From Agrostemma githago (Eukaryota > Streptophyta > Magnoliopsida > Caryophyllales > Caryophyllaceae), in the NCBI GenBank assembly GCA_958450325.1, contig OY288257.1, positions 30,956,771 through 31,020,770 of the forward strand: DNA of 64,000 bases. The letters are read 5' to 3'. Both the position numbers and the translations under genes were made by a program. Below are positions 1 through 9,968 of this stretch, one piece after another; within the stretch, counting starts at the first letter, position 1; the number at the start of each line of letters is the position of its first letter. The notes beneath the pieces are model-generated. The model made no database searches. It was not told where the DNA came from and worked only from the letters and a program-made list of their open reading frames with translations.

Positions 1-71
1 CCAAGGAGCGATTCTACAAGGAAAATGGGTCCAAAACACTAAGAAATAGGCACTACAAATGACACTTATCA
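1..71 (-). repeat. 3' LTR of A1, fragment
   Basis: Identical in layout to the last 71 bases of the LTR at 2805-4387: both read GGAGCGATTCTACAAGG near the start and end in CACTTATCA. The rest of the LTR lies left of the window. Confidence 0.85.
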
Positions 72-109
72 ACTCCCCTACACTTAACCCTTACTCGCCC
101 TCGAGTAAG
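72..109 (-). promoter_or_regulatory. A1 polypurine tract with adjacent hairpin
   Basis: On the minus strand the tract reads AAGTGTAGGGGAG immediately before the LTR (84-72). Beside it (109-90) is the perfect hairpin CTTACTCGAGGGCGAGTAAG, with an 8-bp stem and a 4-base loop. The tract primes plus-strand DNA synthesis in LTR elements; the role of the hairpin is unknown. The same pair recurs in every family-A copy of the window. Confidence 0.8.
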
Positions 110-2679
110 CACATACTACTACTAAACTATCCGAGTGGGTATTAGGGCACTCTACGCCCCTTCAACTCACGCGAGTGCACTTAGAGAACAAGTGCACTCT
201 GCAAGGCAAGTCGGGTCTTGCGACAAAACTCTGGATGCAACCGGACACAAAACTCACAAACAAACAAACACACAAACAAACACACAAATGGTTGCACCCA
301 AAACAAAAGAAATACCGCTTCCCTCAAAAAGCGGTGAATGAAACACCGGTTTAGGACTCGAGGCAAGTGACAACGTTCCCAAGCAAGACATACAAACCAA
401 GGTGAGCTAAACCCTAATAGTATGACAATCAAGCAATAAAAACGTTGGTAATTTACCTAGGTCCTCCTAACTTTCTAAAAACGTACTACGGGACGATCGG
501 CGGAGTGGAAAAGTGAGGAACCACGGTGTTAGTCGACACTGTAGGTAAGTGAGACCCCGCCCCCTTTAGCGTGAGCCAAGAGGGTCGTCTCGTGTCCAAG
601 ACCGCCTAACTAATCCAAGTAAAAAGGTGGAAAACATGCAAAATGGGGGAAGACCGACTAATGCCGCTATCATCCTTCCTAGGGACAAGGTCCTTTGGTA
701 GGCTATTCACGGCAAAAGTCGGAAAAAGGCTTATTCTTGTGAGGATTTCTTTTTTTTGAGACGGGTTTTCTTTTGGCATTTTCTTTCTTTTCGACGTTTT
801 TGCTTTGTTTGTTGCCATGCCATTTCTTTTTTTCTTCTTTTCTATTTTGTTTTTGGCTTTTGTGCCCTTTTCTTTTTCTTCATTCTTTTCTTTCATTCAT
901 TTTTTTTTTCTTTTCTTTTCTTTGCCCTTTTTTTGGCAAGATTTGGCTTTTTTGGCATTTCTTGACAATTAAGAAAGAGAGGATCACCAAATTGCATTTT
1001 ATTGTATGATATGTGTAGGAAGGTAGGGTAATGGGTAAGTTGGGGGTCGCGATTTCCCTACAAACCCACAAAAAGGGGAGAACTTGGACTAATCAAACAA
1101 TCTTAGACACGGTCACCTAAGGGACGAGACTCGGTAACCAAGGCCTATTCACACCGTGGGTGGTCATAGTGGTCAAAAGTGCAAATCCCGTAGTAAATTC
1201 CTAGTAAGCTAGGTGGACTCAAGGTAAAGGACCAACGAAATCATTGATTTAGGGTCATTCTACTAGGCTAAAGTCCAAGACTCGATTTACACTACTAAAA
1301 AGGGAAAGTGCACACTCACACACTAGCCTCTAAACCGGGTTTTCGAAAACCATTTACACACAAGACACGCAACACAACACAAAATGAAGACATGACGAAA
1401 ACGAAAGGAAAAGAAACAAAGGCAACAAAAACAAAACGTAACAAAACAAACATAAAACAAACACCACCCCGATAATCCATACAAGTCACCAAATCCGCCA
1501 CAAGAATGTACACGCTCCACCCGAGCACACCTCAACCCAACCTTCTCCAAACATCACAAGGAATAAAGAGGGAAAGAGGGTTAGAAGATGTTACTGGATG
1601 TCTTTAGAGCTTTCCAAAGTCATCGACGATTAAAGCAACCTATAAGAACAATGTGAGGCAAAACACATACACAAAACAAATGTACGACACAAAGACACAA
1701 AATGAAAACACAAAAGAGAAAATCTTTTTGATTTTTGTGAAAAAATTTCAATTTTTTTGGATTTTTAAAGGTTTTTCGAAAAATTATGAAAATAAAACTA
1801 CTACGATAGAATATCGCTCCCCCACACTTAAATCGAGCAATGTCCTCATATGCTCAACTGTAGTGTGCGGAGAGACAAAAGAAAAAGAAAAGAAACTACG
1901 AAAATAAAGCTAGAAATCAAAAATAAAGTGAAGAAAAGGTAGAAGATGTCCGGCCGGGGTGTAGTCAAGTCACCATGGGCCGAGACGAGAAAATGATATG
2001 GAGGGGGGGAAGAAAACAAAAAAAAGAAGGAAGTAAAAGGAAATGGGAGGGGAGGGCTAGGTGTAATCAAGTAACCTAGCCCGGATTCCGTCCAAATCCG
2101 ACTAACTCCTAAAAAGGGGGTGAAAATCTTGTAAATGGACTAATCGATTGACTCGCGATGTAATCACGTCGTCGGGAGTCGGGAGCAAACAAACTATGGC
2201 CTCGAAGGCCCCTAGATACCGAAACTCAAGGGAAGGGGGCAAACAATGAAAAAGAAGCGATAAAAAGACGGAAAAGTAAGGATAGTTACCCAAACCGAGC
2301 GGCTAGTAACTCACTTGCTCCATCGTCTCGTTGATCATTAGAGGCTCGTCGCTGCTTTCTCGGTTGCTATCTCGCTTCACACTTGAAGAGAACTCACGGT
2401 ATATGTAGTAATGGTAGGGGTGGGATTTGATGTGAGAGTTGGTGTAAAGCAGATAAGAAATGGAGTGAGGGCATGACAATGAAGTACATGGGGCATATGA
2501 TAAGGCTAGGGTGGTTAGGGAGGTTGGGAGGGGGCATAAAACGGTTGGGTGGACTCGATTTGCGAAGAAGAATCACAAAAAGGGAGCAGAGGACCATCCC
2601 GGTCGGGAAGGTTGATCCCGATCGGGTTACCTCACCCGTCCCGGTCGGGATGCCTTCATCCCGGTCGGGAAGGACTCTA
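110..2679 (-). other. A1 non-coding internal region
   Basis: No supportable gene. The whole stretch aligns in layout with the post-ORF region of A2 (5387-8309) read in reverse. It includes a pyrimidine-rich tract around 740-960, an A-rich/T-rich block around 1700-1800, and near 2590-2672 several copies of the TCCCGRYCGGGA palindrome. Short open frames here follow simple-sequence tracts and are not conserved as proteins. Confidence 0.7.
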
Positions 2680-2783
2680 CCCCGGCAACGGCGCCAAATT
2701 GATGGTAGGAATTTGTCGTGGAATCCCAACCGTCAAAAAAATAACCGGCTAAACCTATGGTAGATAGGGTAAGTCGGGTCGAA
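2680..2783 (-). repeat. Extra PBS plus U5 fragment in A1
   Basis: A second tRNA-Asp PBS (2680-2696) is followed by about 84 bases that match the terminal U5 of the family LTR (TGATGGTAGG at 2700 onward), then the true PBS at 2784. The fragment ends where U5 has GTCGAATCC, at a short match to the PBS itself, which suggests a template switch during reverse transcription. Confidence 0.75.
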
Positions 2784-2801
2784 TCCCCGGCAACGGCGCC
2801 A
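2784..2801 (-). promoter_or_regulatory. Primer binding site, tRNA-Asp (A1)
   Basis: On the minus strand this reads TGGCGCCGTTGCCGGGGA, the complement of the 3' end of plant tRNA-Asp(GTC) including CCA. It lies 3 bases from the LTR end at 2805. This PBS is known from Athila-type gypsy elements. Confidence 0.88.
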
Positions 2802-2804
2802 AAT

Positions 2805-4387
2805 TGATGGTAGGATTTGCCGTGGGTCCTAACCGTCAATATTAAACCGACTATTCCTAGTGGGTAGCTAGGGCAAGTAGGGTCGATATCCACGGGGACG
2901 GTAGAGTAAGGTCTAGACTAGGTCCACTAAAAACTGGGCTAAGTCACACAAACGAACACAAAGAGAGCGATAAATGATAAACTATGAAGGGGGAGGAGTA
3001 AGGACTAAACTAACACTAGAGACTAACTAAACGATAAAACTAACGGAAATGATGGCTAACTAGGAGGATTAACACAAATATGGAAAGGAGTGGGGTAAGT
3101 CGGGTTCATAGGAGTAGAAGGATAATTGGGGTGATCAAGGGTATAGGTGTCTCCTAGTCGCTAGAGTCGGTCCGGGCTCTCGCAACTTAGACCGATGCCA
3201 AGGTGGGTCCGGGCTCTCGCAACTTAGACCCTAGTCCGCGCTCTCGCGACTAAACTATTCTCGACATTTTCACAAAATAAACAATCAATGAGAAGATGAA
3301 CACAAGTATGGGAAGCATGGCCACTACAACTCACACAAGCATATCAACAAACACATAGAGTGCCTACAATGTGACTAGCAACAAAGATGAAACCTTTTCC
3401 CCTTAAACAACCCTAATCATCCATAATCTACCTCTAATCCCCCTACTAACCCCACAAAGAAACTACTCACTCGTCATTAAGAGAAAATCAACAATAATAA
3501 GAGAAATCAATGTCACAAAACAAGCATCCATTATCATTAACAAGAACAATAACAATAAAAATGACAAAAAGAAAGAAACTTGAATAAATAACAAAGACTA
3601 AGGAGGAAAAGATTATACCAACAATAGATGAAGAAAAGATGAAAACTTGTATTAATGAGAAACCCAAATACAATCCCAAGGTTGTCAATCTTGGAACAAT
3701 CTTCAAGAATCCCTTAATCCAAGACTAATTACAATAATTATCTAAAGATTAAAGAGAGGATTAAACTAATGAGAGTAGCAATAATCTAGGGTTTTGAATG
3801 ATAATGGAGGCTTAAACTAATCTAGGGTAAGATAAGATGTCTTAAAATTACAAGAAGGGAGTATATATATGGGTACAAGAATGAAGGAGAAGAAAGAAAA
3901 AGAGTCGCGCTGCCAGTTCACGGTCCCGACCGGGACGGCCCTGTCATCCCGACCGGGACGGGATGGTCCTGATCGGGATGGGCTCACAGCAGCCCTCTTA
4001 ATGTAGCACCCCATCCCGAACGGGATGAGGTCATCCCGAACGGGATGGGTCTTGTATGCCTTCCTTAAACACTCTTTGGTCCTTCCTTGCCTCTCATGGG
4101 CTTCCCACCGATTCTCGGGACTCGGGATCGGGTCTCGGAGGCTCGGGATTGGGCCCCAAGGTCTCGGGATTGATTCCAAGGCATCGAGTCATCCTTCCTT
4201 TACTCCGTTGGCTCCAAAATGTGTATGTATCGAGTCGGAATCGCTCCAACTCTTCCAATTCGGTCTCGGGAACCTGAAACGAACTAAAGGAAGCATAAGA
4301 AGCCCCTAAACCACTCCCAAGGAGCGATTCTACAAGGAAAATGGGACCAAAACACTAAGAAATAGGCACTACAAATGACACTTATCA
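2805..4387 (-). repeat. 5' LTR of A1
   Basis: About 1.58 kb, bounded by TG and CA. Read on the minus strand it starts TGATAAGTGTCATTTG, has the palindrome array (4047-3924), a TATA-like TATATATA (3870-3862), and ends at 2805 next to the PBS. The U5 half carries the family's CGAGAGCCCGGAC repeats (seen near 3170-3250). Confidence 0.88.
3924..4047 (-). repeat. U3 palindrome array of A1 LTR
   Basis: Several copies of a short palindrome of the type CATCCCGATCGGGATG, many as TCCCGACCGGGA or TCCCGAACGGGA, separated by roughly 5-25 bases. The array ends about 55 bases upstream of the TATA-like box on the element's strand. Confidence 0.8.
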
Positions 4388-5386
4388 GAACCCCATGACC
4401 CACAATACTACCAATCACCCCAACCTTGCTACCAACAATATGATGCCCTACCCCTTGGGCATCGTCAAGATTTTCAAGGAGCTTTACAAGACCCCAATGA
4501 TCACCAATTGCCCGACATGGAGGTGTTTCAATCGCTTCTTCAATTGCAAAAGAGCAACCAAGAAATGGCCATTCAAATTCAAAAACAACAAAATGAATTA
4601 AGGGCCCAAATTCGAAGGGCAAACGAGGCGAGGGATGCTCGATTAAATGCATTATCAGTTCAAACCGTAATGTTTTTATCCCGAACGTCACAATTGGATG
4701 AAGGGTGCCCACTTCAGAAAGGGGAGCAACCTAATCACGAAGCCGCCAATGTAGTTCCCTTTGGAGGAGAAATTTGCTTTGAAGAACCTCAATCGTCTAC
4801 CCAAAAAGAGACGGATGAGGATATGACCCTTGGTGAAGGCAACATTGGTGATGAATTGGAGGAGAATAGTGAGTTGGATGGTTTGGTGGAGTTTGTGAGG
4901 ATGTTGGGTGAAATTTTTAGCCTCGAGTTGCCCATGTCCGATAATGAGGATAAGCATCAAGAGCCCCTTAAATGTACACCAAGCAATGACTTGGAAGAGA
5001 TTGAAACCGCCGGTATAAGTTTCGATTCTCTTCTCCAAGATGATGTGGGGCCGAGTGATGAAGATGGGGAACCACAACTTGAGGAAAGTGTGGGGGTGTG
5101 CATTGAGGAGATGAGGCCAAAGCCGCTTTTTGTGCCTCGTTTCTTGGAGATGAAGCTTGCTTGTGATTGGAGACGATGCTTGGGGAGGAAGAGGTCGGTG
5201 AAGCTCGTAGGATGGAGAGACCCCGAAGACTACTTTGAAGATGATGTCGGGTCTTGGGATTCCTACTTCTTGCCTCCTCCTTGGAGGCCGTGGAGGTTGG
5301 CTAAGCTCGAGCGCTTCTTGGGCCTTCACTATGATTTCGCTAGCGCGTTCGACTTGCTCCTCCATGCCCTTGAGGGCTACGGTTGA
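4388..5386 (+). CDS. Family-A ORF, C-terminal part, unknown function
   Basis: Open in one frame from the A1 junction to a TGA at 5386 (about 332 codons), and collinear with residues from about 114 onward of the complete 431-residue ORF in A3. It keeps the glutamine-rich coiled-coil segment, an acidic middle region (runs of Glu/Asp), and a C-terminal block with SWDSYFLPPPWRPWRLAKLE, ending HALEGYG. It has about 17 residues after DARLNAL that A3 lacks. No protease, RT, RNase H, integrase or CCHC knuckle is visible. It may derive from a gag; the C-terminal block is not one I recognise. The frame has stayed open although the element is split, so loss of its left part is probably recent. Confidence 0.7.
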   Translation, partial: EPHDPQYYQSPQPCYQQYDALPLGHRQDFQGALQDPNDHQLPDMEVFQSLLQLQKSNQEMAIQIQKQQNELRAQIRRANEARDARLNALSVQTVMFLSRTSQLDEGCPLQKGEQPNHEAANVVPFGGEICFEEPQSSTQKETDEDMTLGEGNIGDELEENSELDGLVEFVRMLGEIFSLELPMSDNEDKHQEPLKCTPSNDLEEIETAGISFDSLLQDDVGPSDEDGEPQLEESVGVCIEEMRPKPLFVPRFLEMKLACDWRRCLGRKRSVKLVGWRDPEDYFEDDVGSWDSYFLPPPWRPWRLAKLERFLGLHYDFASAFDLLLHALEGYG

Positions 5387-8309
5387 AGAAGAGTCCACCA
5401 TCCTAGGTTTGACGGAGTTCCTAAAGAACCGTCATGTTGTATATTCCCCTCCTCTTCTCTTAAGAGTACTTGTGTTTGTATTTGTGTGATTTTTCTCTTG
5501 ATTTTTGTTGTTTTGTGAAGCTCTTGTAATTGATTAGGTATTTTGATGAGCGATGTGAGGGAGTGAATTTGATGTGTACTTTGAGTTTATTGTGATAGGT
5601 GAAGTGAAGGTGACTCCTAGAAAGGAGTGGTTAGTGATAGAGCTTGGATCGTGAGTAAGGGAGTCGGTTTTTGGGGTCTTGGGAGTCATGAAGACCCTTC
5701 CCGACCGGAAAAGGTGTGTCGTCCCGACCGGGATGGGGCCGTCCCGATCGAGATGAGGGTGCCAAAAATCGAGTCTACTGGAGTGCCATCCCGACCGAGA
5801 AGGGAGCTTCCCGATCGGGACGGGTGTGACATCCCGACCGGGATGGTCCTCTACTCCTTTTTGGTGCCTCTTCTTCGACATTTAAGCCCACCCATCCATT
5901 ATACCCCCTCCCAACCTCCCTACTCCTCCTTACTCCTATCATATGACCCGTACACCTCACCTTACACCGAGATCCACATCAATTTCCACCCCCTCGCCCC
6001 ATTAATACCTCTACCATGCGGTTTTATCAAGTTTGAAGCGAGATGGCAATAAAGAAGACAAGCTACGAGCTTATAATGATCATTGAGACGATGGAGCGAG
6101 TGAGTTACTAGCCGTTTGGTTTGGGTAACTATCCTTACTTTTCCATCTTTTATCGCGTGTTTTCTCTTTTTTGCCCCCTTTCCCCTTGAGTCATGGTATC
6201 TTGGTGGCCTTCGAGGCCTCGGTAGTTGTTGCTCCCGACTCTCGATGATGTGACTACATCGAGAGTCATTTCAAAATCCAAATTTTACAAGATTTTCACA
6301 TTCTCTTTTTGAGGATTTAGTCGGATTTAGGCGGAATCCGGGCTAGGTGACTTGATTACACCTAGCCCTCCCCTCCCATTTCCTTTTATTTCCTTCTTTT
6401 TATTTCTTTCCCCATCCATATCTTTTCTTGTCTCGGCCCATGGTGACTTGACTACACCCCAGCTGGACACCTTCTACCTTTTCTCAACTCTTCTTTTGGA
6501 TTTTTTTTAGCTTTATTTTCGTAGTTTCTTTTCTTTTTCTTTTGTCTCTCCGCACACTACGATTGAGCATATGAGGACATTGCTCGGTTTAAGTGTGGGG
6601 GAGCGACATTCTAGTGTAGCTTAGTTTATTTTCGTAGTTTTTTTCGAAAAATCTTTGAAAAATCCCTAAAAATTTAAAAAAATTTCATAAAAATCAAAAA
6701 TATTTTCTTTTTTGTGTTTTCCCTTTGTGTTTTTGTGTCGTGTATTTGTTGTATTGTGTGTGTTTTACCTCCCTTTGTCCTTATAGGTTGCCTTAATCGC
6801 CGATTAGTTTTGGAAGGCTTTGACGACACCCGGTAACATCTTCTATCCCTTTTCCCTCTTTATTTCTTGTGGAGTTTGGAGAAAATTGTGATGTTGTGTG
6901 CTCGGGTGGAGCTTTGTGTATAGTTGTGGTTGATTTTGTGGCTTGTTTGGATGATCGGGGTGGTGTTTGTGTTGTTTATATGTTCGTTTTGTTTTGTTGC
7001 TTTTGCTTCTTTTTCTTTCGTTCATTTTCGTCGTGTCTTTGTTTTGTGTTGTGTTGTGTGTCTTGTGTGTAAACCGTTTTCGAAAACCCGGTTTAGAGGC
7101 TAGCGTGTGAGTGTCTATTTTCCCTTCCTAGTTGTATAAATCGAGTTCTGGACTTTAATCTAGTAGAATGACCCTAAATCAATGAGTTCGTTGGTCCTTT
7201 ACCTTGAGTCCACCTAGCTTACTAGGGATTTACTATGGGATTTGCACCTTTGACAATTATGACCACCCACGGTGTGAAAAGACTTTGGTTACCGAGTCTC
7301 GTCCCTTAGGTGACCGTGTTTAGGATTGTTTGATTAGTCCAAGTTCTCCACTTTTTGTGGGTTTGAAAGGGAATGCGCAACCCCGACTTACCCATTCATC
7401 TACCTCCTACACATCTCCACAAAATAAATTGCAAATTGTTGATTCTCTCTTTCTTGTTACACAATGAAATGCCAAAATGCCAAATCATGCCAAAAGGGCA
7501 AAGAAAAGAAAAAGAAAGAAAAATGAAAGAAAGAAAAGAATGAAGAAAAAGAAAAGGCACAAAAGCCAAAAAGAAAATAGAAAAGAAGAAAAAGAATGGC
7601 ATGGCAAAACAAAGCAAAAATGAAAAAGAAAAGAGAAAATGCCAAAAGAAAACCCGAATCACAAAAATAATCCCAACATCTCAAAATAAGCCTTTTTCCG
7701 ACTTTTGCCGTGAAGAGCCTACCAAAGGACCGAGTCCCTAGGAAGGATGATAGCGGCGTTAGTCGGTCTTCCCTCATGTTGCATATTTCCATCTTTTTAC
7801 TTGGACTAGTTAGGCGGTTTTGGACATGGGACGACCCTCTTGGCTCACGCTAAAGGGGGCGGGGTCTCACTTACCTACAGTGTCGACTAACACCGTGGTT
7901 CTTCACTTTCCACTCCGCCGATCGTCCCGTAGTACGTTTTTAGAAAGTTAGGAGGACCTAGGTAAGTCACCAACGTTTTTGTTGCTTTATCGTCATACTA
8001 TTAGGGTTTAGTTCACCTTGGTTTGTATTGCTAGCTTGAGAACGTTGTCACTTACCTCGAGTCCTAAACCGGTGTTTTATTCACCGCTTTTTGAGGGAAG
8101 CGGTATTTGTTTTTCTTTTGGGTGCAACCGATTATGTGTTCGTTTGTGTGTTTGTTTGTTTGTGTGTTTTGTGTCCAGTTGCATCCACAGTTTTGTCGCA
8201 AGACCCAACTTGCATTGCGGAGTGCACTTCTCCTCTAAGTGTACTCGCGTAAGTTGAAGGGGCGTAGGGTGCGCTAATACCCACCCGGATAGTTTAGTAG
8301 TAGTATGTG
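5387..8309 (+). other. A2 non-coding region between ORF and PPT
   Basis: Nearly 3 kb without a supportable gene. It holds a palindrome array (5698-5855), a CT-rich stretch around 6360-6560, an early tract GTGTGGGGGAGCG near 6594 that resembles a second PPT, a purine-rich block around 7490-7640, and conserved segments also found in A1, A3, A5 and A6. Open frames in both directions come from simple sequence. Confidence 0.7.
5698..5855 (+). repeat. Internal palindrome array of A2
   Basis: Copies of TCCCGACCGGGA-type palindromes about 310 bases after the ORF stop, outside the LTR. Related arrays lie in the reverse orientation at 2590-2672 (A1) and 63770-63935 (A6). Confidence 0.75.
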
Positions 8310-8346
8310 CTTACTCGAGGGCGAGTAAGGGTTAAGTGTGGGGGAG
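8310..8346 (+). promoter_or_regulatory. Hairpin and polypurine tract of A2
   Basis: CTTACTCGAGGGCGAGTAAG (8310-8329; 8-bp stem, AGGG loop) is followed by AAGTGTGGGGGAG (8333-8345) directly before the LTR at 8348. Confidence 0.82.
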
Positions 8347-8689
8347 TTGATAAGTGTCATTTGTAGTGCCTATTTCGTAGTGTTTTGGTCCCATTTTCCT
8401 TGTAGAATCGCTCCTTGGGAGCGGTTTAGGGGCTTCTTATGCTTCCTTTAGTTCGTTTCAGGTTCCCGAGACCGATTTGGAAGAGTTGGAGTGATTCCGA
8501 CTCGATACATACATATTTTGGAGCCAACGGAGTAAAGGAACGATCACTCGATGCCTTGGAGTCGACCTCGAGACCTTGGGACCCAATCCCGAGCCTCCGA
8601 GACCCGATCCCGAGTCCCGAGAATCGGTGAGAAGCCCATGAGAACCAAGGAGGGACCAAAAAGATCATAATGGAGGCCTACAAGGCTCA

Positions 8690-8836
8690 TCCCGTTCGGG
8701 ATGGCCTCATCCCGTTCGGGATGAAGTGCACAAACAAGGAGGTTGCTGTGAAGAGCCGTCTCAGCCGAGACCAACCTTGTCTCGGTCGGGACCATCTCAT
8801 CCCGACCGGGACCACCCCGTCTTGGCCGGGACGGGC
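8690..8836 (+). repeat. U3 palindrome array of A2 LTR
   Basis: Copies of CATCCCGTTCGGGATG, TCCCGACCGGGA and similar palindromes lie just upstream of the TATA-like element at 8887. Neighbouring copies differ at the two central bases (TT, AC, GC). Confidence 0.8.
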
Positions 8837-8886
8837 CTGCTGCAGCTCCGCTTTGTTTTCTTTCTTCTCCCTTCCACTTGTAACCC

Positions 8887-8894
8887 TATATATA
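8887..8894 (+). promoter_or_regulatory. TATA-like box of A2 LTR
   Basis: TATATATA in CCCTATATATACCC, about 50 bases after the palindrome array and before the putative R region. Equivalent boxes are at 21740-21747 and 27164-27171 (plus) and 3862-3870, 31129-31138, 53483-53490 and 60595-60602 (minus). Confidence 0.6.
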
Positions 8895-9968
8895 CCCTTC
8901 CCTTGTTATGTAAAGCTTATGCACTCTTTTAGACACAAAACCCTATACTACTTTAGGTTAGATTAGATTATATTAGTGTAGATTAGTCGGTAATTAGTAG
9001 TTAATCATAGTTTAGTACTTGTATTAAGGGAATTCTTCAAGATCCATCCAAGATGGACAACCTTGGGTGGTTTGTTTTGGGTTTTCTTCATTAATGCAAG
9101 CTTTGTTCTTTCTTCTTCCTCTAGTACTGTAATCTCTTCTTCCTTTTTATTCTTAATCTTGTTTGTTCATCCAAGTTTGCATCTTTGATTGTTGTTTATC
9201 ATTTTCACTAGTTTGTTTATGTTTGTTTTGATGTTTGTGATGATTCCTCTTGTTAGTGTTAGTTGTAGTTTGATTATGTTAGAGTAGTGTTCTTACTAGG
9301 GTTAGTAAGGTGATTAGGGTGTTAATTGGGTGATTAAGGGTTGGTTAGAGTTGTTGGTGGAAGATTTGGATTTCCTCTTGTTTGATGCACATCACATGTT
9401 TGTGGAATTGCTTGAATGACTAAGTATGTACGAATGCTTGTTTTCTTGCCTTTCCCTTGTGGGTGTTAGTTTGTTTGTGGATTCGGTTCCCTCACTAAGT
9501 TGCGAGAGCCCGGTGAGGACGACCCCTAGGTCGGTCTAAGTTGCGAGAGTCCGGATGCGACCTAGGCCTATAGCATGCTAGAACCCCGTTTGTGTTGTGT
9601 ATCGCCGAGATGGGTTTTAGGTGGAACCTCTAGGTGAGTCTAAGATGCGAGAGCCCGGACCAACCTAGATCACCCTACTACCTCCTCACTCTAGTCCTCC
9701 CTTGACCATCCTGTTACCCCTTTGACCCCGATCTAATCCTAGCCCGTTTTTCCTTAGTTGTTTTCTCCGGCACCTTAGTCTTAGTCTAGCCTCTTCCCTC
9801 TCTACCATTCTTAGCTTAGTCCGTTGACTTAGTCTCGTATCTAGGCGACCTTGGTCTAGACTTTACATTACCGTCCCCGTGGATTCGACCCGACTTACAC
9901 TATCTACCCAGTTAGGAGTAGCCGGTTAATATTATTGACGGTTGGGACGTGATGAATCCCTACCATCA

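Larger units (their letters stand above)
1..4387 (-). mobile_element. Family-A LTR retrotransposon A1, ORF-less copy, partial
   Basis: Minus-strand member of a tRNA-Asp-primed LTR family. Reading on the minus strand, the 5' LTR is 4387-2805, the PBS is 2801-2784, the internal region runs to 72, and the 3' LTR starts at 71 and is cut by the window edge. LTR ends match the other copies (TGATAAGTG at the start, TACCATCA at the end). The internal region is only about 2.7 kb and has no trace of the family ORF seen at 23103-24398, so this is a deletion derivative. It is inserted in the plus-strand copy A2: at 4388 the sequence resumes in the middle of the A2 reading frame. The target duplication cannot be checked because the left junction is outside the window. 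Confidence 0.85.
4388..9968 (+). mobile_element. Family-A LTR retrotransposon A2, partial
   Basis: Plus-strand family-A element whose 5' part is left of the window, because A1 interrupts it at 4388. Visible parts are the ORF remainder (4388-5386), a long non-coding region, hairpin plus PPT (8310-8346) and the 3' LTR (8348-9968). Layout matches the complete copy A3, but A2 keeps a palindrome-rich segment after the ORF that A3 lacks. The five bases after the LTR are ATCCC, the expected target duplication. Confidence 0.85.
8348..9968 (+). repeat. 3' LTR of A2
   Basis: About 1.62 kb from TGATAAGTGTCATTTG to CTACCATCA. U3 has the palindrome array (8690-8836), the TATA-like TATATATA at 8887-8894, then the R/U5 part with CGAGAGCCCGG repeats (around 9500-9660) and the U5 end with GACGGTTGGGA. 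Confidence 0.9.

Noticed and set aside
2784..2801. Possible tRNA-Asp gene fragment
   Set aside because: Only the terminal 18 bases complementary to tRNA-Asp are present and they lie next to LTR ends each time, so they are primer binding sites.
4688..5401. 237-residue open frame on the minus strand
   Set aside because: Shadow of the family-A ORF in the antisense direction; the plus frame has the composition and conservation of a protein.
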